This document shows, one piece after another, positions 39,463-48,802 of a DNA stretch of 64,000 nucleotides. The position numbers were made by a program, and so were the translations under genes. The stretch covers positions 1,178,001-1,242,000 of the forward strand of contig NZ_VCGW01000001.1 of the NCBI RefSeq assembly GCF_007671675.1, in the 5' to 3' direction. This DNA comes from Marinobacter maritimus (GTDB lineage Bacteria; Pseudomonadota; Gammaproteobacteria; Pseudomonadales; Oleiphilaceae). A model generated the notes under the pieces. It was given only the letters and a program-made list of their open reading frames with translations. It was not told where the DNA came from and did not search any database. Position 1 is the first letter of the stretch. The number at the start of each line of letters is the position of its first letter.

Positions 39463-41595
39463 ATGCTACCCGGAGTACACTTTATCCACTTCCTTCCCCT
39501 TCCCCGTTCCCGTTTGTGGAGCTCCGGTCTGGCCTTCTTGCTGATACCAGGAGTTGCCATTGCTGCCGGGAGCGAAGATAGCCTTTGGGACACGCCGTTA
39601 GAGGAGCTAGGCCAAATCCGAGTGGTATCCATAGCTTCTGGTACTGAAACCCCGCTTGATAAGGCTGCAGCAATTACCTCCGTTATCAGTGCCAGCGACA
39701 TATCAGCCATGGGCGCAACGGACCTTGATCAGGTACTGGAAACCGTGCCAGGGCTGCACGTTAACCATTCAGACCAGACCTTTTCATCCAAATATATTTT
39801 CAGGGGAATTACCTCCAGCTTTAATCCGCAGGCCTTGTTGCTGGTGAACGGGATCCCTGTAACCACCATGATGTATGGCAATCGAGGTAATGTCTGGGGC
39901 GGCATGCCGATCAAGGCAATCAAGCGTATAGAGGTTATCCGGGGCCCGGGTTCTGCTTTATATGGTGCCGATGCCTACGCGGGCGTTATCAACATTATCA
40001 CCAAGACTGCGCAGGACGTGCACGACACCGTTGTTGGGGCCAGGACAGGGAGCTTTGACACCCGGGGTGGCTGGCTTGAAACTGGGAAGCAGCTGGACGG
40101 CGTAGGTATAAGTTTCGTGCTCGAGTATCAGGAAACTGACGGCTGGCGAGAAACTATCCATCATGACGATCAAACGAATTTTGATACAACATTCGGCACA
40201 TCGGCATCGCTGGCTCCCGGTCCAGTCAATACCTCAGTAGACCAATTGGATGCGCGACTAGATGTTAGCGCCGACAACTGGCAACTTCGAGCTGGATTTC
40301 AGGATCGGAGTAATGTGGGCACCGGCCCCGGCATTGCTCAAGCGCTGGACCCTGAAGGCCGTTACGGTTCCCGACGATTCAATACAGACTACAGTTATCG
40401 CTGGCAGCAAGTCGCCGATGGGCTCGATGTTGAAGCCAGAATAAGCTACTTCAATATTACCCAAAAGCCGGAAAATAATATTGTTCTCTACCCAGCTGGC
40501 GCTTTTGGTGGCACCTTTCCCGATGGTTTCATTGGCAGTCCGGGGTATAAAGAGAATCAGGTTCGCTTTGACCTGAGCTCAATATACCGCAATTTGAATA
40601 ATCACCGTGTTCTAACCGGAGCAGGTGTGTTTTGGGCTGACTTGTACGAAGTTACCGAGAGCAAAAATTTCAATCCGGATTTCAGTCCGAAAGGTAGTGT
40701 CGAAGATGTTTCCAATGATCCCAGCCAGGTCTGGATGCCCGAGGAAGCGCGGACTAATTACTATGCTTTTATACAGGATGAATGGCAGTTTGCTCAGAAC
40801 TGGCAACTGGTTAGCGGCTTTCGCTACGATCACTACTCGGATTTTGGCAATACAATCAATCCGCGAGCCGCACTAATCTGGGCGACGACAGACACCGTTA
40901 CTACAAAGTTTCTGTATGGGCGAGCATTCCGTGCGCCATCACTGAATGAGCTTTACGCTGCGAACAATCCGGTTGCCGGAGGTAACCCTGACCTTGATGC
41001 TGAAACGATCGATAGTTTTGAGATTGCCCTATCGCATCAGGTGACCTCGAAGTTCCTATATGGCGTCAACGCCTTCTACTACGAAATCGATGATCTGATT
41101 ATTGCACAGCCCACTTCCGGCCCTGTCTCCACAGTGTACCGAAATAGTGGCCAACGCAACGGTCATGGCGCAGAACTGGAAGCCACCTACCAAGTATCAG
41201 ACGATCTCAAAATTATTGCCAATTATGCCTATCAGGATGCGACTGATGATAAAACAAATGAGGCAGTCGGTGAGGCGCCCAATCATCAAGTGTATGGGCG
41301 TGCAGAATGGAGGGCTGTTTCAGGATGGTTTCTCAATACCCAGCTTAACTGGGTCGGCGAGCAAAAGCGGATTGCGGCCGATACCCGGGAACCCGTTTCT
41401 GATTACACCACTGTCGATTTGACACTACGTACCGATGGGCTTTGGCTGGGGCTGGACATGTCCTTGTCTGTGCGGAATCTATTTGATGATGATATTTGGG
41501 ATCCGAGCCCCTACTCCGACCCCATGCCTCTGGTCCCAGGTGATTTCCCGATGGCTGGTCGTAATGTCGTCGCAGAGGTTCAGTACCGATTCTGA
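39463..41595 (+). CDS. TonB-dependent outer-membrane receptor
   Basis: 710 residues. A signal peptide (cleavage near VAIAA-GSE, residue 36) precedes a TonB-box-like IRVVSIASG and a plug domain (about 60-170) with VISASDISAMGATDLDQVLE, NVWGGMPIKAIKRIEVIRGP and GSALYGADAYAGVINIITK. The barrel follows to the C-terminal Phe (VVAEVQYRF), with RAFRAPSLNELYAANNP as the typical TonB-receptor extracellular strand. A vitamin B12 / siderophore type transporter layout; the ligand cannot be read from sequence. Its upstream region (39369-39462) is AT-rich but shows no clear Fur box. No TonB-ExbBD genes in the window. Confidence 0.92.
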   Translation: MLPGVHFIHFLPLPRSRLWSSGLAFLLIPGVAIAAGSEDSLWDTPLEELGQIRVVSIASGTETPLDKAAAITSVISASDISAMGATDLDQVLETVPGLHVNHSDQTFSSKYIFRGITSSFNPQALLLVNGIPVTTMMYGNRGNVWGGMPIKAIKRIEVIRGPGSALYGADAYAGVINIITKTAQDVHDTVVGARTGSFDTRGGWLETGKQLDGVGISFVLEYQETDGWRETIHHDDQTNFDTTFGTSASLAPGPVNTSVDQLDARLDVSADNWQLRAGFQDRSNVGTGPGIAQALDPEGRYGSRRFNTDYSYRWQQVADGLDVEARISYFNITQKPENNIVLYPAGAFGGTFPDGFIGSPGYKENQVRFDLSSIYRNLNNHRVLTGAGVFWADLYEVTESKNFNPDFSPKGSVEDVSNDPSQVWMPEEARTNYYAFIQDEWQFAQNWQLVSGFRYDHYSDFGNTINPRAALIWATTDTVTTKFLYGRAFRAPSLNELYAANNPVAGGNPDLDAETIDSFEIALSHQVTSKFLYGVNAFYYEIDDLIIAQPTSGPVSTVYRNSGQRNGHGAELEATYQVSDDLKIIANYAYQDATDDKTNEAVGEAPNHQVYGRAEWRAVSGWFLNTQLNWVGEQKRIAADTREPVSDYTTVDLTLRTDGLWLGLDMSLSVRNLFDDDIWDPSPYSDPMPLVPGDFPMAGRNVVAEVQYRF

Positions 41596-41622
41596 CCGGA
41601 TAAAGAGTTTCGTGTCGTGGCT

Positions 41623-42426
41623 TTATTCGGGGCCGTTCCAATCTCGTTTGGCCCTACCGCCATAAACAATACTCGTGCACCTGACAGGGAAAAAACTGCC
41701 CTCGGGCTGGTCTCTCGCGTCCTGGTAGCAAGGCACCATGCCGGCAATGAAGCAGGGCGTCATAAAGAGCTGGTATTCCTGGCAGTTCAGCCCGACATCG
41801 GCAGCCAAAGCCGCATCAATAGCGGCGACATTCATTGAGTAGCCATAGGTTGCTTCAAGATGCGCGTGAACGTTTAAAGCCATTTTAAGGTAGCGCCCCT
41901 CTCCCAGCCCGCATTCCTCGGCTTTTTTGATGGTGTAGGGTATCCGCTCATCTGATTTCGCCAATGGACGACCGTAACCGTAGAGTATTCTGCCCGCGGA
42001 TTTCTCTCGTTCCACAAACTCTATCAGCTCACCTCCGTCATCACACCAGCGCCCTGCCCGGTAGAAAAAATCCAGCGCCCTGACTTCGGGCCGTCGACCG
42101 TACATTGAGGCCTCGGATACACTCATACCCGCCATCAATGCCAGAGAGGCAGTTGAACGAACGGTCCCCGCGAGGGCGGTAACATGGTTTGGCCAAATTG
42201 ACGCATCCGGGTAGCTGGTGGCCACCCAGTAAAAGTTCAACAGCTTTGCCTCATTCTCTCCTATGTCCCGACCGAGAATGCTATACAGGTAGAGATGGAG
42301 CCATTCATAGTCGCCAAGCTCCTGGTGCAAGTCCTTGTTGTGCATTACCACACGGTCCGACAGATAGGCTTTTCCTTTTCGGGTCACCCAATGGCTTTCG
42401 GTATCAAGTAGATGCTTGTGGCTCAT
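41623..42426 (-). CDS. Citrate-synthase-like protein, half-size paralogue 2
   Basis: 267 residues in the citrate synthase superfamily. The C-terminal part matches the end of citrate synthase, with MNVAAIDAALAADVGL and SIVYGGRAKRDW. The helical part has SYPDASIWPNHVTALAGTVR and STASLALMAGMSVSEASMYG. At 267 residues it is much shorter than a normal 380-430 residue citrate synthase and resembles the citryl-CoA lyase type of short homologues. Its start overlaps the stop of paralogue 1 by 4 bp, so the two are translationally coupled and may form a heteromer that completes one active site. Confidence 0.7.
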   Translation of the reverse strand: MSHKHLLDTESHWVTRKGKAYLSDRVVMHNKDLHQELGDYEWLHLYLYSILGRDIGENEAKLLNFYWVATSYPDASIWPNHVTALAGTVRSTASLALMAGMSVSEASMYGRRPEVRALDFFYRAGRWCDDGGELIEFVEREKSAGRILYGYGRPLAKSDERIPYTIKKAEECGLGEGRYLKMALNVHAHLEATYGYSMNVAAIDAALAADVGLNCQEYQLFMTPCFIAGMVPCYQDARDQPEGSFFPVRCTSIVYGGRAKRDWNGPE

Positions 42427-43256
42427 AGTGGGGCCTGCTCCGGTTTAGATGACTCAAACGGGCCAGGGTCATCGGCCAGCTCTATTGCGGGGCCATAATA
42501 TGGAAATTTCTTCCACCCCATTTGCTTTTGCTCCAACGCGTGGACAGCCGCACCAGGCAGCCGGAGCATCAGATACAACATGCTGCCCTGGTCCTCGTTC
42601 AGCCCAAGATCAACCAACGCAGCAGCGGCAACACCACTAATTGCCAATGGATAGCCTACCGTGTCTTCCAGAGTTGCCCGGTTTTGATTCAGCCAGGTGA
42701 GTGAGCCATTTGAGGGCGCAAGGCCGGCAAGAAAGTCCAGTGATTGCAAAACCGGAGCAGGCGTGCGATCACCGTTGGGGTCGAAGCCTGGCGCATGCTC
42801 CATTGGGAGCCAGATATCGGCTCGTTCATCTTCTTCAGGGTTGAAAAGTTGGTTGCCCCAAAGTTCGAGGCATTGACCACATTCCTGCCAGAGTCGCATA
42901 CAGATCGATACTTCCTGCGCTCCGCCATATTGCCCTGCCCCCACCGCCAATGCTGCCATAAGTGCTGAGCTGTGATTAGTGCCTGCCACACCGGCATTCA
43001 TCGCTGCACGAACACTGGCCTCCCGAGGCCCCGGATTGGCCAACACCATGGCCAGCTTTTCAAGCAACCTCGATTCTGAAGCCTGCGGACGATCACCTTT
43101 GAACATAAGCAGCAAGTACTCAAACCAGCTGGCTTGGGGAATGATCTGCCCGGAAACATCGTAACCATGACAATAACTTGCCTTGGCTGCGAAAGGATTG
43201 GATTCTTCGGGCTCTTCCAGCCAGATATTGGAGTGATAGCGATAATCAGAAGCCAT
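42423..43256 (-). CDS. Citrate-synthase-like protein, half-size paralogue 1
   Basis: 277 residues with the short citrate-synthase fold seen in proteins annotated as citryl-CoA lyase: ASYCHGYDVSGQIIPQASWF, YLLLMFKGDRPQASESRLL, then NAGVAGTNHSSALMAALAVG and GGAQEVSICMRLWQEC. A near-terminal LMLRLPGAAVHALEQKQMGW corresponds to the citrate synthase R-x2-G-x3-H-x3-E/Q segment. It sits between a TPP-dependent enzyme gene (63 bp upstream) and paralogue 2 (4-bp overlap). I infer a small pathway in which the TPP enzyme and a CoA-ester condensation or cleavage act in turn. Substrates unknown. Confidence 0.72.
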   Translation of the reverse strand: MASDYRYHSNIWLEEPEESNPFAAKASYCHGYDVSGQIIPQASWFEYLLLMFKGDRPQASESRLLEKLAMVLANPGPREASVRAAMNAGVAGTNHSSALMAALAVGAGQYGGAQEVSICMRLWQECGQCLELWGNQLFNPEEDERADIWLPMEHAPGFDPNGDRTPAPVLQSLDFLAGLAPSNGSLTWLNQNRATLEDTVGYPLAISGVAAAALVDLGLNEDQGSMLYLMLRLPGAAVHALEQKQMGWKKFPYYGPAIELADDPGPFESSKPEQAPL

Positions 43257-43319
43257 TTTTTGCCCTTGTGCGTATTCTCGATTCCGTAACCGGATATGTC
43301 ACAGGCCTTGGTGCCGTGG

Positions 43320-45050
43320 CTAGACGGCACCCGTTAATACTTTCATTCTCGAGCCCATGGGCGGAACTTCGTCACCGTCAATAATAATATTGAGCAAACA
43401 AGGCCCTGGCCGAGCCAGGATCCTTTCAATATCAAGTGCCTGCAGCTCCTCCAGAGTTTCAATTGTATACGACTCGATGCCCATGGATTTAGCCAGCATT
43501 GCATAATTGATATTCGGGAGTTTGTTGGCAGTGGCCTCGCCGCCACTAAGGGCCTGCCCATGTCGAACCATTCCCAAGGCTGAATCGTTCAGTATCACCA
43601 TCAGCAAGTTGAGGTTCTCTTGCAGAGCAGTGGTTATTTCCTGCCCCGCCATGAGGTAGCTTCCGTCTCCGGTAACGCAGATTACCGGGTCACCTTTCGT
43701 AGCCGCCGCCATGCCAACAGAGGCCCCAATTGCCCAGCCCATTGAGGCGAAACCAATACCGATGTGGAACAGCTTCCGGTGGGCACTGAGACCTTCAGGC
43801 CGGCGAATATTCCAGTAATGTATTCCCCAGAGAAAACTGTTGCCGCTGTCCATGAGGACCCGCGTGGTCGGCGGGCAGGTCTGGCTCAGATACGTCATGA
43901 GCGCTTGCGGTTTAATCCTGCCAGCCCGAGAGAAACACTTTGAGCGGTCACGGAGCGACGTATGTGCAGGCAGCGACAGGCCATCCAAAGCAGGCTCAGA
44001 CCCGGAGCACCGCTCTCGGCGATCACTTATCAGACACTTTACGACAGACTCGAGCGCAAGCCTGGGTGAACCTAATACAACCAAACGAGCCATGGTCGAA
44101 CGGCTAAGGTGTCCAGGGTTATTCGATAGATGAATCAGGCGCTCAGATAAAATGGCTGTCGGGTCCCAGCCGGAGGTTGATACTTCATCAAGGGCTGTTC
44201 CTACGACCACAACTCTTTCAGAATTTTCTGGTTTGAGAGCTTCGGCAGCGCTTTCATGACCGGCAAAGCCGAATACACCGCAGTAAAGGGGGTGACAACT
44301 ATCTATCAGCCCCTTGCCACGAGGAGTGGTGACAAGTTGCCAGCCTTTCGATTCGGCCAGAGCAATCAGTATATCAACCGAGCCAGCTGCGCCCTCCCCC
44401 AGGACAATTGTGGCCCTGGAAATGCCGGACAGCTCCTGTGTGAGTCGCTGCTGGGCTACGGGGCTCGGAGCCACCTCATGATCGAGAAATGCGCTTAGAC
44501 TGGAAGCACCAAGGGACTCTGAAACCCGGTGGCGCATGACATCCAAAGGGATACCCAAGTGCACCGGTCCGGGTTGGTTGCTCAGCGCATGGCTGATTGC
44601 CTGAAGCAGTTTGGGCTCCAGTTGGTCGGAGTGCGACACCAGCGTGTTAAAGCGTGTACAGCGTGAAAACATCTCTACGGTATTGATGCTGGTGCAGGAG
44701 GTTTCTTGCAGCGAACCTTGGCCAAACTTATTTAAAGAGGTTTGGGCGGAAATTACCAACATTGGAATATTGTCTGCATAGGCAGACGCAACACCCGTGA
44801 TCAGATTTGTAGCGCCTGGCCCGGCCGTTGAACAACAGACTCCAAGTTTGCCTGTTTCGCGCGCATAACCCTCAGCCATAAATGCAGCTCCGGATTCATG
44901 TCTGGCCACTACCGCACGGATACCTCCCCTGCGCTCACTGCGGGCAAGGGCGTTGTAGAACGGCTCGATACTCCCCCCCGGCACTCCGAAGACGTACTCA
45001 ACTCCCAGGCGTTCCAGATAACGCAAAATCAGGTCACCATTCTCAAACAT
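43320..45050 (-). CDS. Thiamine-diphosphate-dependent enzyme of the acetolactate synthase type
   Basis: 576 residues with the three-domain ThDP architecture. Pyrimidine domain: GVEYVFGVPGGSIEPFYNAL and the catalytic Glu in RHESGAAFMAEGYARETGKL. The central domain occupies about 190-330. The pyrophosphate-binding domain holds CVTGDGSYLMAGQEITTAL followed about 10 residues later by ILNDSALGM, the G-D-G ... N metal-binding motif. It is closer to acetolactate-synthase-like and sulfoacetaldehyde-acetyltransferase-like enzymes than to pyruvate dehydrogenase, and no small regulatory subunit is adjacent. It heads an apparent operon with two short citrate-synthase-like proteins. The 2-oxo acid or aldehyde that it uses is unknown. 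Confidence 0.85.
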   Translation of the reverse strand: MFENGDLILRYLERLGVEYVFGVPGGSIEPFYNALARSERRGGIRAVVARHESGAAFMAEGYARETGKLGVCCSTAGPGATNLITGVASAYADNIPMLVISAQTSLNKFGQGSLQETSCTSINTVEMFSRCTRFNTLVSHSDQLEPKLLQAISHALSNQPGPVHLGIPLDVMRHRVSESLGASSLSAFLDHEVAPSPVAQQRLTQELSGISRATIVLGEGAAGSVDILIALAESKGWQLVTTPRGKGLIDSCHPLYCGVFGFAGHESAAEALKPENSERVVVVGTALDEVSTSGWDPTAILSERLIHLSNNPGHLSRSTMARLVVLGSPRLALESVVKCLISDRRERCSGSEPALDGLSLPAHTSLRDRSKCFSRAGRIKPQALMTYLSQTCPPTTRVLMDSGNSFLWGIHYWNIRRPEGLSAHRKLFHIGIGFASMGWAIGASVGMAAATKGDPVICVTGDGSYLMAGQEITTALQENLNLLMVILNDSALGMVRHGQALSGGEATANKLPNINYAMLAKSMGIESYTIETLEELQALDIERILARPGPCLLNIIIDGDEVPPMGSRMKVLTGAV

Positions 45051-45116
45051 GGAACATTCTTTTTTCGTCTTGAGATAATGACATGCAGGTAGGTACCTTG
45101 GTGCAGTCTGACAACT

Positions 45117-46808
45117 TCAATCGAGAGGCCTGGGTTTTGCTACGCCGAAACCCTGAGCGTAGTCGAGCCCCAATTCGGTAACGCGCGCTTTAACGGCATC
45201 ATTTTCAACAAATTCAGCGATGGTTTTAAGTCCGGCTGCATGCCCTATGCGGTTACAGGCATCAACAATACTCAGATCAATAGGGTCATCCAACAGGTTA
45301 CGAATGAACCCTCCGTCGACTTTAAGATAATCCACTGGCAGAGCTCTCAGGTAGGAAAACGAACTCATGCCCGAACCGAAGTCATCGAGTGCAAACTCAA
45401 AACCGTCTTTCCGCGACTGCTCGATAAAGCTTATGGTTTGATTCAGGTTGGCAATGGCCGATGTTTCGGTAATCTCGAAACAGACCCGCTCTGGCAGAAT
45501 GGAGTATTTATCGACGAGTTTCCGGATATACGCATACAGCTCACCATCGCTCAGCGAGGAACCTGAAAGATTGATAAAGAAAGTGCCGGTGGGCTTTCGG
45601 CCCAAGGCAGTGCGGTCAAGATAGCGGAATGCCATATCAATAACCCGCCGATCAATGCGCGGCATCAGGCCAAAGCGTTCTGCGGCAGGAATGAAGGCGC
45701 CAGGTGGTATGAGACTTTTACCTTGTTGCAGACGTACCAGAAATTCGGTGCGGAAAACGTCCGTATTATGGGCCTGCAAAGGAACTATTTCCTGTTGATA
45801 CAGTATAAAACTGTCGGTTTGCAGAGCATCCTGGAGACGACTCGTCCAGTCCATATCGGCTTGTCGCTGCTGCATTTCTGAATCGTCACTCTGATAGAGC
45901 TGTACGTTATTGCGGCCCCGGTCCTTTGCTGCATAGCAGGCAAGGTCCGCGTGACTGAGCAATTCGCTGGTGGAGTTATAAGCGTTACTGATAACCACCA
46001 TGCCCACGCTCAGAGACACCGAAAATGGCTTGTTATGCCAGACGAATCGGTACTCCCGAACTTCTTCGCACAGGGTCTCTGCCACCCTTCTTGCATGGCT
46101 GGCTTCGCAACCACGAAGCAGAACGCCGAATTCGTCACCGCCCAATCGAGCCAGAGTGTCGTCAGACCGGATGTGACGATTGAGGATTTTGGCGATCTGT
46201 TTAAGCAGTTCGTCACCCGCGACGTGACCGGAGGTATCGTTGACAATTTTGAACTGATCAAGGTCCAGATAAAGCAGCACGTGGTGGCGCCCTGTTTCCT
46301 GGGCATCCTGGAGTGCATGGGACAATCGACGTTCAAATTCGCGCCGATTGGCAAGGTCCGTCAGGCTGTCATGGTAGGCCATATGCTGAAGGGTTGACTC
46401 TGCCAGCCGTTTGGCTTTGCGGACAGAACCTTCACGAATCTCACGCCGGATCGCAGGAATTAGCCGGGAGAGATTACTCTTCATGATGTAATCCTGGGCT
46501 CCGGCCTTCATGGCACTGACAGCCTCATCTTCGCCGATTAATCCTGAAACGATAAGGACCGGCAAATCTGCCCCGTATTGCCGCGTGAGTTCCAGCACCT
46601 GGAACGAGGTAAAACCCGGCATATTGTGATCAGTGACGACAATATCCCAGATTTCATCCTGAAGAGCTTTTGTCAGACCGTCTTCTGTGTCGACCACTTG
46701 ATAAAACGGTTCAATGCCGCCTTTTTTTAACGCCCGCAGAAGAAGAATCGCATCATCCTCGGAATCTTCGACGATTAACACCCTGAGCTGGTTATCTGGG
46801 TTAATCAT
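45117..46808 (-). CDS. Response regulator with GGDEF and EAL domains
   Basis: 563 residues. The REC domain (1-125) has phosphoacceptor Asp60 (DIVVTDHNMPG). The GGDEF domain (about 145-310) has R-L-G-G-D-E-F-G-V intact, so diguanylate cyclase activity is likely. The EAL domain (about 325-560) reads E-F-L-V-R-L where E-A-L is usual, while FALDDFGSGMSSFSYLRALP is normal, so phosphodiesterase activity is uncertain. It ends the signalling operon that begins with the YfiR-like gene at 49338 and follows a single-domain REC protein by 13 bp. Probably its phosphorylation by the HisKA kinase at 47351 sets c-di-GMP level. Confidence 0.9.
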   Translation of the reverse strand: MINPDNQLRVLIVEDSEDDAILLLRALKKGGIEPFYQVVDTEDGLTKALQDEIWDIVVTDHNMPGFTSFQVLELTRQYGADLPVLIVSGLIGEDEAVSAMKAGAQDYIMKSNLSRLIPAIRREIREGSVRKAKRLAESTLQHMAYHDSLTDLANRREFERRLSHALQDAQETGRHHVLLYLDLDQFKIVNDTSGHVAGDELLKQIAKILNRHIRSDDTLARLGGDEFGVLLRGCEASHARRVAETLCEEVREYRFVWHNKPFSVSLSVGMVVISNAYNSTSELLSHADLACYAAKDRGRNNVQLYQSDDSEMQQRQADMDWTSRLQDALQTDSFILYQQEIVPLQAHNTDVFRTEFLVRLQQGKSLIPPGAFIPAAERFGLMPRIDRRVIDMAFRYLDRTALGRKPTGTFFINLSGSSLSDGELYAYIRKLVDKYSILPERVCFEITETSAIANLNQTISFIEQSRKDGFEFALDDFGSGMSSFSYLRALPVDYLKVDGGFIRNLLDDPIDLSIVDACNRIGHAAGLKTIAEFVENDAVKARVTELGLDYAQGFGVAKPRPLD

Positions 46809-46821
46809 TGGCGTTACCTTA

Positions 46822-47286
46822 TTAAAGTTCGCGGACAGTACCGGATTCTGGAACCTTGTTTACCGTCAACCAGTAACGGGCAAGCAGCGTCATCTGATCC
46901 ATAAATTCAAGATAATCAATTGCCTTGGTAATGTAGCTATTGGCCCCCAATCGATAGGCCTCGACCAGTTCTGATGGTTCATCAGAGGACGAGATCATGA
47001 TAACAGGCATCCAGTTTGTCAGTGGGGAGGACCGGATATGTTTGAGCACTTCAAGCCCATTGATTCGCGGTAACTTTACGTCGAGTAAAATCACACCCAG
47101 AGAGTCCAGGTTGCTACGAGAGCCTTTGTTCTCGCCCCCGAATAGAAAATCCAACGCTTCTTGGCCGTCCTCCAATACGATGACCGGGCTGTTTTTGCTC
47201 GCATTTTTTAAAGCACGAACAGTCAGCACCTGATCATCTGGATTGTCGTCTACCACCAAGATCGAATACTCATCCATGTTAGTCAC
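46822..47286 (-). CDS. Single-domain response regulator (Rcp1/CheY-like)
   Basis: 154 residues, essentially one REC domain: acidic pair VVDDNPDDQVL, phosphoacceptor Asp69 in VILLDVKLPRINGLEVLKH, and the switch residues MISSS and the Lys in ANSYITKAID. A short C-terminal helix follows. It is the Rcp1-like type that often partners phytochrome-like histidine kinases. It starts at GTG 47286 (AAGGG upstream) or ATG 47277. It lies between the histidine kinase and the REC-GGDEF-EAL gene and probably relays phosphate or competes for it. Confidence 0.9.
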   Translation of the reverse strand: MTNMDEYSILVVDDNPDDQVLTVRALKNASKNSPVIVLEDGQEALDFLFGGENKGSRSNLDSLGVILLDVKLPRINGLEVLKHIRSSPLTNWMPVIMISSSDEPSELVEAYRLGANSYITKAIDYLEFMDQMTLLARYWLTVNKVPESGTVREL

Positions 47287-47350
47287 TGAACCCTTCTATT
47301 GAACTGAAAATAGTGGAGTTCAGGTGTGGCGCTGAACATAGTTGTGACTA

Positions 47351-48802
47351 TCAATCGCCAACCGGCAAACTGACGCAAAATCTAGCACCCTCCCCCACTT
47401 CAGAGCTCGCAGAAATTTTGCCATGATGTCGCAGGATAACCCTGTTAACCGTAGCAAGCCCAATTCCTGTGCCACCAAACTCCGACGGTGTATGCAGTCG
47501 GTTGAAGGCAACGAACAGCTTATCGATATACCTCATATCGAACCCGACGCCGTTGTCCTGTATGGCGATTGTAATATAATCAGCACCTGAAGTCGCCGAC
47601 ACTTCAATAAGGCGGACTTGTTCTTTAGCACTATATTTCCAGGCGTTTTCCAACAGGTTCTGGAAGGCGATACGTAACATCCGGCCGTCGCCTACAACCC
47701 AAATATCCGGCTGGATATGCACTTCGGTAGGAAGTGGTTTACTGAGATCAATCAATTCCTCCGCAATGTCCTGCAGCATTTCGCTGAGATTCAAACGCTT
47801 GCTTTCCATTGGCTGGCGGCTTACCCGTGAAAGTACCAGCAAGCCATCAATCAACCCCCCCATTCGCACGCTTGCCGCTCTTATCCTGCGTAGGTGGTCC
47901 TTTCCTGTTTCATCCAGCAGCCTTTCGCAGTCCTCCTCAAGCGCTCGGCCAAATCCTTCTATCGCCCTCAGAGGCTGCCGCAGGTCATGAGATACTGAAT
48001 AGCTGAACGCTTCAAGTTCCTTGTTCGCCAAACTTAGTTGGGAGGTACGGTGCTCCACGATGCGTTCAAGACCATCCCGACTTTCCAGAATTCGCCGGTT
48101 CTGTTGCTCAATGGTGCCTATCATATCGTTGAAGGTTGTACCGAGACGGCCCAGCTCATCATTACCATACACCGGCGCCCGAATTGTGTAGTCGTGCGCC
48201 AGTGAAATCCGTTCGGCAGCCCCGGAAAGTTCAAGGATGGGGTGAGAGACGACTCGCTGCAACTTGAAGGCAACGAAGACCAAAATCAACTGAATAAGCA
48301 CCCCAATACCCAGTGCCAGAAAAATAAAGGTGCGTATGTGTGCTTTAAGTACTTCCAGATGGGAAATGAGGTAGATAAGACCTACGGTATCATCGTAAAG
48401 CGTGACGGGCTGCGACAGCCGGTAATAGTCGCCAACAAACCCCAGTTCTGGCTGCGCTTTCATGTTTGTACAACTGGTATCGTCAGAGCTGTATAAGGCA
48501 CTCATAAGCACCCCCGACGCGTTGAAAACACATGCCTGTTTGATCGTCTCTATTTTGCGCAGGCTTGAAATAATATTGGAGAGTTGTTCATGATCCTCAA
48601 ATAATAGAGCGGCGGCCGATTGTTCAGCCAGGATCCCGGCAATGACCTGCAGCTCGGACTCAAGCTGTTCCCGGTAATTCTCATTCTCGACCACGATCAG
48701 GCTCGCACAAACCAAAACAATGCCCAAGGTACTGGTAAACAAGGTCGGGAATAGCAATTTGGCTTTCAGGGGCCAATAACGCCAACGCCAACGGCCCATC
48801 AC
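47351..48802 (-). CDS. Membrane sensor histidine kinase with CHASE8-like sensor and HAMP
   Basis: 483 residues. TM1 (about 16-38), a periplasmic CHASE8-like domain (40-150; LAEQSAAALLFEDHEQLSNI) and TM2 (about 157-180) precede HAMP (181-235). HisKA carries His272 in AFSYSVSHDLRQPLRAIEGF, and the ATPase domain has FQNLLENAWKYS, DNGVGFDM and GGTGIGLATV. The kinase core is of the phytochrome-like kind. Its start overlaps the YfiR-like gene by 4 bp. YfiR-type periplasmic proteins usually repress a CHASE8-containing partner, so I infer that the YfiR-like protein modulates this kinase's periplasmic domain. Confidence 0.92.
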   Translation of the reverse strand: MMGRWRWRYWPLKAKLLFPTLFTSTLGIVLVCASLIVVENENYREQLESELQVIAGILAEQSAAALLFEDHEQLSNIISSLRKIETIKQACVFNASGVLMSALYSSDDTSCTNMKAQPELGFVGDYYRLSQPVTLYDDTVGLIYLISHLEVLKAHIRTFIFLALGIGVLIQLILVFVAFKLQRVVSHPILELSGAAERISLAHDYTIRAPVYGNDELGRLGTTFNDMIGTIEQQNRRILESRDGLERIVEHRTSQLSLANKELEAFSYSVSHDLRQPLRAIEGFGRALEEDCERLLDETGKDHLRRIRAASVRMGGLIDGLLVLSRVSRQPMESKRLNLSEMLQDIAEELIDLSKPLPTEVHIQPDIWVVGDGRMLRIAFQNLLENAWKYSAKEQVRLIEVSATSGADYITIAIQDNGVGFDMRYIDKLFVAFNRLHTPSEFGGTGIGLATVNRVILRHHGKISASSEVGEGARFCVSLPVGD

